This document shows, piece after piece, positions 35,601 through 43,605 of a stretch of DNA of 64,000 bases; the stretch's first letter is position 1, and every line of letters begins with the position of its first letter. The DNA is from Stratiformator vulcanicus. Its GTDB lineage: Bacteria > Planctomycetota > Planctomycetia > Planctomycetales > Planctomycetaceae. The stretch covers positions 758,482 to 822,481 of the forward strand of contig NZ_CP036268.1 of NCBI RefSeq assembly GCF_007744515.1. Direction: 5' to 3'. The position numbers and the translations under genes are program-made. Below the pieces are notes generated by a model that was not told the DNA's origin, did not search any database, and worked only from the letters and a program-made list of their open reading frames with translations.

Positions 35601-37770
35601 CGTCATGAACGACCGCGTCGGATAGCGGGTCGAGCCGACACCATTTGGGAAGACTATTCCAACTGGCTTCAGAAGAGGCCCCAAGGTCTCTCAATTCTCG
35701 CTGTGGGAATTGCGCCGTCCACATGTGCTCGCCCGAGGTCGTATCGAATGCCGACAGTTCGGAGGTGCGGGCCACCGCAACGACTTCGCTGCCGATGCCG
35801 GGACGAACCGACGCAAAATTGGGGCCTTGAGCGCTGTGATATTCCGATCGCAGCGACCGGTCAAAGGGCTTCGACCATTCCGTGACCAGATAGGGGTTTC
35901 GGCTCTTGTTCGGATCCGCTTCACCGACCGATTGCCGGTCGAGGCGTTTGCCGGTTCCACCGAGCGGTCCTCGGGCTTCAAGATCGGCGACGATAGCTGG
36001 CAGTGACGGTCGCTCCTCTCCGCTCATCACGTCGTCCATCCGCTCGGCCCGCCGTGCGAGGATCAGTGCTTCGGAGAACTCTCCCCGATCTCGCAGGTGC
36101 AGCGAGAGCCGCACCAACGCTTCGAGGCCAGCCTCGGTGTACGGGTATTGAATCGCGACGTCGGCGATCGCTGACGGGCCTTCGTTTGTCGCCTGCTGAA
36201 GCGCGGCCTTGCCTGTTGCACCGAAGAGGATCTGATATTGCCTCAGTTCGTCAGGAGAAAGCATCAGGAACAGATTCTCGGCCCAAACGACGAGCGTCCG
36301 GAAGACGCGGGGCGATTCGAACACCAGCGCCTCGGGCGGACCGGCCTTCTGCAGTGAGGAAAGCACCGCCAAGGCCGACTGGAGGTCTCCGTCCTCGATC
36401 GCGGCAGCGGCGCGGCCGAGTTGGCGGGCGATCAATGCTTCCACGATCGGGTAGTCGGGTTCCGGCGCGGCCTTGGCACGGGCGGTGAAGGAAGTTCGTT
36501 GCGATTCGTACTTCACCGAGCCTGTTGCTTTGGGCGTAACAACCGGTCGAATCGACTCAACGGGGTACGGCCGCGACTTCAGCTTCGCTTCGATTTTCGC
36601 GATGAGTTTGGGCCGCTCGTCGTCAGTCTTGAGTCGATAATTGGAGTAGTGAATTGCCGAATGGGGGCTGCGTTCGATGTTCTTCACAAAATTCTTGACC
36701 TGCGTTGCCCAATGCTCGTCGGTCGGAATTTCCAGCGAGCGTGCGATCCAAAAGGCCGCGATGTCACTGACCTGGATCGATGCGTATTGCCGTGAGCCAC
36801 GTTTCATCGCCCCTGTGACGATGCGGTGATCGTGCAGGAAGGATTGAAGAGCCGGGATCGATTTCTCTTTGTGAATGGAGCCAACCGCTCCGAGGGCGGC
36901 GGCGAAATATTGGGGCCGGGTTTTCACTCGCCCGGACAGAATCGATGCCGCCATTTTGAGCGTCGCTTGCTCGCAGTTGAGCGACGCTGCCAGCGATAAG
37001 GTGGAATAAACTCGACTGTCGTTGTTCTGAGTGCCTGCCAATCGCATCAGTCCTGCGTCGAGAATCTCCCGGTAGATCGGATTGGCGGTGATCTCTTTGA
37101 GGTGCCGCCGCGTGTTGCTGAGCACCTGCTGCAAATCGTTTGCGACCGACGCCGGATCGATTCGAGGATCACAAAGCAAAAAGATCATCGCCAGCATCGA
37201 TTCGAGGTCGGCCGTCGGTTGCCTGATCGACACGAGATACGTTCGCGGGCGGTAGAGCATTCGCGCAAACCGCTCCGAGACGGCTTCGGCTGCCGACTCC
37301 AAGCCCTCCGTGTAAGCCAGAAATAGTTCCGGCTCTGCCAGCATGAGTTCGGAGAACGCCTTGCGATGAGCTTCGCTGTCCCCGATCTGTTCGCGGAACC
37401 GTTTCCAGGCGAGTTCGGAAAGGGGGTCGCCGCCTTCTTCAAACTCCTTCAATCGGCGACGGAAGTCGTCAGCGATTAACCGCTCGAGAATTCGTTGGCA
37501 AACGTCACTGACGTGGGGCGAGCCCGTCTTGATCGCCGAGGTCAACGCGGGCTTGGCGGCGATCCCCAACGCGACCAATTTCGATTCGGCCGATTGCCGC
37601 ACGTCGTACGACGGATCGTTCAACTGCGCGATTGACCGCTTCGCGACCGCGGCGACCGGCTCTGCGTCGGCGCACCGTGCCTCAATCGAGAGAACGCATA
37701 CAAGCATCGTCGCGAGCACAGGAACGACCGCGACGCTTCTTTCGAGCGGGAGCCGAAAGTTTCTTGGCAT
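32635..37770 (-). CDS. Giant secreted HEAT-repeat and PQQ-type beta-propeller protein
   Basis: The protein has 1711 residues from the ATG at 37770, which opens a signal peptide ending near EARCA; the 61-codon upstream extension lacks signal character. Domain order: HEAT-like pairs at about 25-90 (LNDPSYDVRQSAESKLVALG), a helical region to about 650, and a PQQ-like beta-propeller (blades such as SAFDTTSGEHMWTAQFP, RAYDAVTGRLAWSLG and IAVNATNGESRWTIRRE). A shorter helical stretch of roughly 150 residues separates it from a second propeller (RAVDPQTGQVRWERDDF, IDTAKGKLAWSKLV). No enzyme motif is seen. The propellers may be scaffolds rather than quinoprotein enzymes. The gene ends ~170 bases from the converging membrane-protein gene. 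Confidence 0.8.
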   Translation of the reverse strand: MPRNFRLPLERSVAVVPVLATMLVCVLSIEARCADAEPVAAVAKRSIAQLNDPSYDVRQSAESKLVALGIAAKPALTSAIKTGSPHVSDVCQRILERLIADDFRRRLKEFEEGGDPLSELAWKRFREQIGDSEAHRKAFSELMLAEPELFLAYTEGLESAAEAVSERFARMLYRPRTYLVSIRQPTADLESMLAMIFLLCDPRIDPASVANDLQQVLSNTRRHLKEITANPIYREILDAGLMRLAGTQNNDSRVYSTLSLAASLNCEQATLKMAASILSGRVKTRPQYFAAALGAVGSIHKEKSIPALQSFLHDHRIVTGAMKRGSRQYASIQVSDIAAFWIARSLEIPTDEHWATQVKNFVKNIERSPHSAIHYSNYRLKTDDERPKLIAKIEAKLKSRPYPVESIRPVVTPKATGSVKYESQRTSFTARAKAAPEPDYPIVEALIARQLGRAAAAIEDGDLQSALAVLSSLQKAGPPEALVFESPRVFRTLVVWAENLFLMLSPDELRQYQILFGATGKAALQQATNEGPSAIADVAIQYPYTEAGLEALVRLSLHLRDRGEFSEALILARRAERMDDVMSGEERPSLPAIVADLEARGPLGGTGKRLDRQSVGEADPNKSRNPYLVTEWSKPFDRSLRSEYHSAQGPNFASVRPGIGSEVVAVARTSELSAFDTTSGEHMWTAQFPQRELRDLGASSEASWNSLPKWCRLDPLSDAVVHDGHRIYATADRFEGLGPLEASIIVNRSGRVRIAWPSEERDPELRAYDAVTGRLAWSLGRSSDRAKNEPQGRIISPPAVSNYGVLVVTETESETRLILIDPESGRQTRSWPIALPLAYAQPSRYVYRGIPAGLQTRRLAAPTVDKDYGVAAAPDGQFACIDFALGAVRWSRNVILPESPTTASVRRISGGAEKDFWVIARPDRWISNRALITGETILLTAIGSDELIAVNATNGESRWTIRREDGIDISVHGDRLIIVGRRTVRLFDLADGTPTQVARVRLGRRQPSGPGAVYGKDFYLPFDSGEIGRVALFDGSLAVLASDRPLAGPTGLFPLERGLLVVDTKAVSEFQPANERDGNGPAGPSWIRSARVAQLAGDPATAIDLLHRTDEDSRTPEVDRTRLKLLASLFAEQTTGFDQQFDRFCKEIAAVPELCATLLHTAAALQSRGAQDELARLLSEVDPTEWTDLEPIRRAAGYRIRPHVWLKKLRQHVEIESKTTQISSSSQEPVINVPAHDWPARLKVDAEQKPDAVLSRSITSQVAIRNFYGDGSPVIAVHDPRQRKLNVRDGKLRSLFEAKLPTPAARISNVDLYARLPGVQIDQVLAVARGDAIFALDLSEKPVVDSETEGENRILWKADRWDAGRQPLETTLLSGVLNQNRARPRVTFWPIAANAEAVFFQQSQILRAVDPQTGQVRWERDDFDSGCDLLVSRGRLVVSPPLSERAYVLDALDGSLLREVSAVPFAQRRQYYDGLIVRVVEDGPERCVGLYDPVTEAYVWKKTLEVGTCLDADASRLYALNERGQLQLIDLAEGDVEAVLQTEGLEDFVNLHVISGGATPVLLVEVPDQSQDRRINNRYNRGSVSAASAICLGIDTAKGKLAWSKLVKAQSALVDQPTGLPFVFFCGRYSPITVLNGRTSIRSAKYSSLMLDRRSGAVLHKHEQNARYNVCYRYEAAEDGLIEVRTSQERLVVRAARDDEPVEAVRGAASP

Positions 37771-38165
37771 AGGTAACACCAGGTGTGATCTGTCGGTGGC
37801 GGCGGGCGTTCGGTGCGGTCGTGTTGGTGTAGTCGTCTCGGTGCAGTTGTCTCGGTGAAACGGGGTTGGCGAGCCACCCATCGCAGCGACACGTGGGGGA
37901 CTCTCAAGTCCGAGCATGTCGCGAACAGCCGAGTGCAGTTCGTAGCGACGCACAGCGTTTTACGCGGAGATACATTTTGACCGCACCACTCGCCCGTGCA
38001 AAGGGGCGAAACGTCAGATCGGTCGGCATCGACCAAAGTCGTCTGCGCGCATTTCAGCGTATCCGTGACCTCGGACTCGCGTCCGCGTGAGAAGCGGGGG
38101 CGCAGAGCGGCACGCTGCGGCGCGACAAAAATATAACGCGGTGCGAGGCGGTCGAGAGACTTGGT
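37771..38165. other. Intergenic stretch between rpoN and the HEAT/PQQ gene
   Basis: No convincing gene. Both flanking genes run on minus, so the promoter of the HEAT/PQQ gene should lie near 37780-37850. A GC-rich inverted stretch follows the end of rpoN near 38095-38125 and could end transcription, but it lacks a clear T-run. Confidence 0.5.
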
Positions 38166-39644
<1,479 letters not shown>

Positions 39645-39753
39645 GGCATTTGCGGCTCGAGACCGCCTCGCAATGAGATGGTGGGGGCTGCCGACCGATT
39701 GGAACATCGGAAGAAGAATGGCAGACCGAAGTTGAAGGGAGTCGGAAGTGTGT

Positions 39754-40104
39754 TCATGAGCCGCCCAAGCCGCCCACGATGTTCTCAAGACCGGGGATGT
39801 TCATCCCACCGGCCATTTCACCCGTCGCTTCGCGGGCCAGTTCTCGGGACTTGTCGAGCGCATCGTTCGTCGCGGCGGCAACAAGATCGCTGAGCACTTC
39901 GGCATCAGGCGTTTCCATCAGCGCCGGGTCGATCGTGACAGCCAGCACTTTCTGCTGCCCCGACATTTCGACGGTGACCATCCCACCGCCCGACGCACCG
40001 GTCACGCGGGCTTCGGCCAGCTTGTCCTGCATTTCCTTCATGCGGGCCTGCATTTGCTGAGCCTGTTTCAGCAGGCCCGCCATGTCACCCAATCCTTTAA
40101 ACAT
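39754..40104 (-). CDS. ybaB: YbaB/EbfC nucleoid-associated protein
   Basis: The protein has 116 residues from the ATG at 40104, preceded by GGGAG. YbaB/EbfC proteins are small dimers that bind DNA without strong sequence preference and affect gene expression. Seen: helix [19 protein letters not shown], then [18 protein letters not shown], the strands [22 protein letters not shown], and the long helix with [11 protein letters not shown]. The short Gly-rich end ([12 protein letters not shown]) is common. It lies 59 bases after dnaX on the same strand, the conserved dnaX-ybaB order of many bacteria; recR, often next, is replaced by rpoN here. Confidence 0.92.
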   Translation of the reverse strand: MFKGLGDMAGLLKQAQQMQARMKEMQDKLAEARVTGASGGGMVTVEMSGQQKVLAVTIDPALMETPDAEVLSDLVAAATNDALDKSRELAREATGEMAGGMNIPGLENIVGGLGGS

Positions 40105-40163
40105 TTTCGTGCTCCCTGAGATCCGAAAGGCGGTTGCGATGCCCACCCCGGTCTGCGGCGGGG

Positions 40164-41879
40164 TCACGCGTCGAACAGCCGGCGAACTTCTCTGACATCA
40201 AACACCCGGACGGCGTCCTGTAAGAATGGGTCGTCCGGTATCTCCTTCAGCAATTCCGATCGTGAGGATCGCCCTTTCGGGCGAGATCGATTCGATGGCG
40301 GCTCCGCGGTCTTCGAATCGTCAATCCGTGCGGTCACCCGAACGGGCTTCCCAGTCAGCGACTCCAGATGTTTTTCGAAACGGGCGCGGTTCGGCGGATC
40401 GTCGAAGTAAGCCCGCCCGAAACTATAGCTCTTGGGAAAGACCAACTCTAGGTGATCTGGCCCGAGAATTGCTATTGACGCCGTCTGCAAGTGGGCGCGA
40501 ATCGCATCTACCGATTCTGAAACAAGTTGCGCCTTCAATTGCTCTTCCTGCCCGGCCTGTAGTCTAACAAAATCAGTAGAATCCCTACCCGCAGGAGCTA
40601 CTTCGGGCGACTTTTCGACGCTCTCGTCACTTTTTTTTTGCGGCCCAGGCTCGTTCGCAGCCGGTTGTGGCGGCTGTTTGCGCGGCGGCGCGGGCGCCGC
40701 GATGCGGTTTTGACTCGTCTCGACCGCAACGGCTTCGCCGTTTTTGAGCGACGCGATCAATGCGCCGAGATCGTCGAGCGAACCGAGCGAAGCCATCCGC
40801 ACGAGGGCCAATTCGACGAGCGTTCTGCCGAATGCCACGCGGGCCATTCGCAGTTTCACCTCGGCTGCGATTTGCAGGGCGGCCGTAACGGAATCGAGCC
40901 CCCACGTCTTCGCCTGAGTGAGAAGGGCAGGCCGCTGCGACTCGCCAACCGAACTCAAGCCGACGGTCTCAGCACCCGCCGCCAGCAGCATCAGATCGCG
41001 CAAGTAGGCGACGACCTGATCAATCAACTCGCCGATCTGCACGCCATCGACGAGCGCCTCGTCGAGTTCTCGTAAGACGTTGTCGGGTCGTGATTCGATG
41101 GCGGCTGCGATCAGGGCGGTCAGTCGATCGTCGGAGGCGGTCCCGAACAGTCGATTCACATCAGCGACTGAAATGACATCGCCACCGAATGCGAGCAACT
41201 GGTCGAACAGAGACTGGCTGTCCCGCATCGACCCGCCGGCTCGGCGGGCGACAAGCTCGAGCGCTTCGGCTTCGACCTCGAAACCCTCGGCGGTCGCGAT
41301 CTCCTTCAAACGCAGGACGATCTTTTGAGTGTCGACGGTGCCGAAGTCGAATCGCTGGCATCGCGACCGAATTGTATCGGGCACCTTCGTCGGCTCGGTG
41401 GTGCAGAAGACGAACTTCACTCCCGGCGGCGGCTCTTCCAGCGTCTTGAGCAACGCGTTGAACGCTCCCCGCGACAGCATGTGAACTTCATCGATGATGT
41501 AAACTTTGTATCGCGACCGCATCGACTTCACGTTGACATTCGCCCGCAGCGAGCGGACATCTTCGACTCCGTTGTTCGAGGCTCCGTCGATCTCGATGAC
41601 GTCGACATCGCTGCCCGCGGAAACCGCCTGGCAGAGGTCGCAATCATTGCAGGGGACGCCGTCAACGACGTTGGGGCAGTTGAGCGCCTTGGCGAAAATG
41701 CGGGCCGTCGATGTTTTTCCAACGCCGCGGGCGCCGGTGAAGAGATAGGCGTGGGCGACCCGATCTTTACGGATCGCGTTGAGCAGAGCTCCGGCGACGT
41801 GCGATTGCCCGACGACCTCGTCGAACGTTTGGGGCCGATATCGTCGGGCCAGAACGGTGTAATGTCGGCTCGGTTCCAC
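40164..41879 (-). CDS. dnaX: DNA polymerase III subunit gamma/tau
   Basis: The protein has 571 residues (tau form) from the GTG at 41879. The clamp-loader ATPase opens HYTVLARRYRPQTFDEVVGQ. Walker A GARGVGKT lies at 49-56 and zinc cysteines at 68, 77, 80 and 83, followed by the DEVHM Walker B. The frame runs open upstream to 42044, but that part covers the SRP RNA and has no coding character, so it was not used. An A9 run (40631-40639) can cause a -1 slip. The next codon in the -1 frame is TGA, giving a 417-residue gamma form. Tau's C-terminus (from ~417) carries a domain for the polymerase and helicase. Confidence 0.93.
   Translation of the reverse strand: MEPSRHYTVLARRYRPQTFDEVVGQSHVAGALLNAIRKDRVAHAYLFTGARGVGKTSTARIFAKALNCPNVVDGVPCNDCDLCQAVSAGSDVDVIEIDGASNNGVEDVRSLRANVNVKSMRSRYKVYIIDEVHMLSRGAFNALLKTLEEPPPGVKFVFCTTEPTKVPDTIRSRCQRFDFGTVDTQKIVLRLKEIATAEGFEVEAEALELVARRAGGSMRDSQSLFDQLLAFGGDVISVADVNRLFGTASDDRLTALIAAAIESRPDNVLRELDEALVDGVQIGELIDQVVAYLRDLMLLAAGAETVGLSSVGESQRPALLTQAKTWGLDSVTAALQIAAEVKLRMARVAFGRTLVELALVRMASLGSLDDLGALIASLKNGEAVAVETSQNRIAAPAPPRKQPPQPAANEPGPQKKSDESVEKSPEVAPAGRDSTDFVRLQAGQEEQLKAQLVSESVDAIRAHLQTASIAILGPDHLELVFPKSYSFGRAYFDDPPNRARFEKHLESLTGKPVRVTARIDDSKTAEPPSNRSRPKGRSSRSELLKEIPDDPFLQDAVRVFDVREVRRLFDA
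40627..40640 (-). promoter_or_regulatory. Programmed frameshift/slippage site making gamma
   Basis: On the minus strand the zero frame reads CAA AAA AAA AGT, and the -1 frame reads AAA AAG then TGA (40629-40627). An A9 run in dnaX is the transcriptional slippage site known from Thermus thermophilus, and E. coli uses A-AAA-AAG ribosomal frameshifting. No clear downstream hairpin or upstream SD-like element was checked in detail. The inserted stop yields a 417-residue gamma subunit. Confidence 0.7.
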
Positions 41880-42015
41880 GTCAGCCTCGATCAAGTTCGG
41901 CTTCGCGAGAGCCCGCTCGAAGGCCTGAATGTGATCCTCTTCGAGCTGCGAACGGTCCGAATCATCATTCGCCCGGCGTTGCGAACGATTTGGGCGAATG
42001 TTTCCCGCGAGGGCG

Positions 42016-42111
42016 AAAGGCGGCCCCAAGCACACCCGGAACACCTAGCTTAGGGCTGCTCCTGTTACGGCCTGACCCGGTTCACCGATGCCCGCCGCAC
42101 TTGAGACCGCC
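42016..42111 (-). ncRNA. ffs: Signal recognition particle RNA (small bacterial type)
   Basis: Read on the minus strand, the core is ggtgaaccgggtcaggccg, then taacaggagcagcc: the conserved SRP RNA domain IV with a GUAA tetraloop and the asymmetric loop that binds Ffh. The ends pair as ggcggtctcaag (42111 side) with cttggggccgcc (42019-42030), a 12-bp helix with two G-U pairs, followed by a short T-run. Total about 96 nt. It lies ~137 bases upstream of the chosen dnaX start on the same strand. SRP RNA guides Ffh to nascent membrane and secreted proteins. An upstream-extended dnaX frame would overlap this gene. Confidence 0.9.
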
Positions 42112-42174
42112 TTGCGACCCCGCGGGAGGAACGACGCGAAGTGAGCTATGACGCTGCCCATACGCGAACCGCCC

Positions 42175-42202
42175 ATTATCGCTCTGCAAATGCATACGTC
42201 AA
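42175..42202 (-). promoter_or_regulatory. Sigma-70-type promoter for the SRP RNA / dnaX unit
   Basis: On the minus strand, TTGACG (42197-42202) and GATAAT (42175-42180) are spaced by 16 bases, each matching consensus at five of six positions. Transcription would start near 42168, about 57 bases before the SRP RNA, so the RNA would need 5' processing, or the true start lies lower. It points toward dnaX. Confidence 0.45.
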
Positions 42203-42383
42203 CGATGCAGCGATTCTGCGGGTTACTGGCTCGAATCGAGCCACGGGCGCAGTCCGGCAAAGTCACGCGGCAGATTGACATCGGTTGATTTGTGACGAGA
42301 CTCACTCTCGATTCATCAAAAGTTAACATTCGCCGCGACGATGCGGTCTGAGCCCCAAGTTTCCCAATTTCCCATGGAGACAA

Positions 42384-43373
42384 ATGATGCTGCGTCAGTT
42401 CCTGACATCATCGACCATCGCCGCCGCGGTCGTCTTGACCACCGCCGGCTCTGTCGCCTTCGCCCAGGCCAAGGTTGATCCGAAGCTGCCGGAATATAAG
42501 CCGGTTCCGGGTATTTCCGGTACGATTTCGACCGCCGGTTCCGACACGATGGCGAATCTCGCCACCTACTGGACCGAGGGTTTTCTGAAGTTTTACCCGA
42601 ACGTCAAAGTCGACAGCGAAGCGAAAGGGTCGAGCACCGCACCCCCGGCTCTGACCGAAAGCAAAATCAACTTCGGCATGATGAGTCGCCCGCCGAAGGA
42701 AGCGGAAATGTCCGCCTTCGCCAAGAAGAAAGGCTATAAGCCGACGGTTCTGAACTCGAGCATCGACATGCTTGCCGTCTTCGTTCACAAGGACAACCCG
42801 GTCGACGCCCTGTCGCTGCCGCAACTCGATGCGATCTTCTCTAAGACCCGCAAGCTCGGCCACAGTGATGACATCACGATCTGGAGTCAGGCTGGGGTCG
42901 ACGGACCTCTCGCTCGTCGGAAGATCAGCCTCTACGGACGCAACGCCGCCTCGGGCACCTACGGTTACTTCAAAGACGTGGCGTTGGGCGACGGTGATTT
43001 TAAAGACATCGTGAAAGAACAAGCCGGCAGCGCCTCGGTCGTGCAGGGCATCGCCGGTGACAAGGCGGGGATCGGCTACAGTGGCATCGGTTACAAGACG
43101 CCGGGCGTGAAAGCGATCGCGGTTGCCCCATCGGCCGGTGGGGAAGCGCTCGAGCCGATCGAAGAAAACGTCTACAGCGGCAAGTACCCCTTATTCCGCT
43201 TTCTGAATCTGATCGTCGACAAGCAGCCGAACAAGGATCTCGATCCGCTGCGTCGTGAATTCGTTAAGTACATCTTCAGCAAGCAGGGGCAGGAAGCCGT
43301 CGTCAAAGATGACTACTTCCCCGTGCCCGCCGTCTTCGCCAAGCGGCAGTTGAAGAGCGTCGGGATTGAGTAA
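42384..43373 (+). CDS. pstS: Phosphate ABC transporter substrate-binding protein
   Basis: The 329-residue periplasmic phosphate-binding protein has a signal peptide ending near SVAFAQA. The Gly-Ser-Asp-Thr patch TISTAGSDTMANL (near 50) and SEAKGSSTAPPAL form the first part of the phosphate pocket. A GRNAASGTYGYF segment (near 190) is the conserved R-x-x-x-S-G-T phosphate site of PstS/SphX-type proteins. Ribosome site ggaga precedes the ATG. No Pho box is evident in the 270-base leader. It is followed by pstC after 232 bases, which include a 9-bp hairpin. Binds phosphate for the PstC/PstA/PstB transporter. Confidence 0.92.
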   Translation: MMLRQFLTSSTIAAAVVLTTAGSVAFAQAKVDPKLPEYKPVPGISGTISTAGSDTMANLATYWTEGFLKFYPNVKVDSEAKGSSTAPPALTESKINFGMMSRPPKEAEMSAFAKKKGYKPTVLNSSIDMLAVFVHKDNPVDALSLPQLDAIFSKTRKLGHSDDITIWSQAGVDGPLARRKISLYGRNAASGTYGYFKDVALGDGDFKDIVKEQAGSASVVQGIAGDKAGIGYSGIGYKTPGVKAIAVAPSAGGEALEPIEENVYSGKYPLFRFLNLIVDKQPNKDLDPLRREFVKYIFSKQGQEAVVKDDYFPVPAVFAKRQLKSVGIE

Positions 43374-43555
43374 ACCGATGGGCCGCAGGCAGCCGGACGG
43401 GGGCCGATTGCGTTCCGCGTTCGGCTGCTTTAGCGTCTTGAATACCTCACACTCCCTCAGCGAACCGCTCCCCAGTGAATAACGCCTGAGCGAACTACGC
43501 CATTTTGTAAAAGCCCCCCTTGAAGCAGAACGCCGGATTGCGTTCGGGGAATATA

Positions 43556-43580
43556 GTCAGCCCGCATCAACCGGGCTGAC
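43556..43580 (+). promoter_or_regulatory. Strong hairpin in the pstS-pstC gap
   Basis: Arms gtcagcccg (43556-43564) and cgggctgac (43572-43580) pair perfectly over a 7-base loop, 25 bases before the pstC start. No T-run follows, so it is more likely a stability or attenuation element that lets pstS be expressed above pstC than a terminator. Inference. Confidence 0.45.
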
Positions 43581-43605
43581 GCGATCCCGACCGAGTCAGG
43601 GAGAA

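Noticed and set aside
41880-42044. N-terminal extension of the dnaX frame
   Set aside because: It overlaps the SRP RNA, has no conserved residues and no ATG; dnaX homology begins right after the GTG at 41879.
42141-42383. Pho box upstream of pstS
   Set aside because: No repeated CTGTCAT-like units were found; isolated ttaaca or ttgaca words are not enough.
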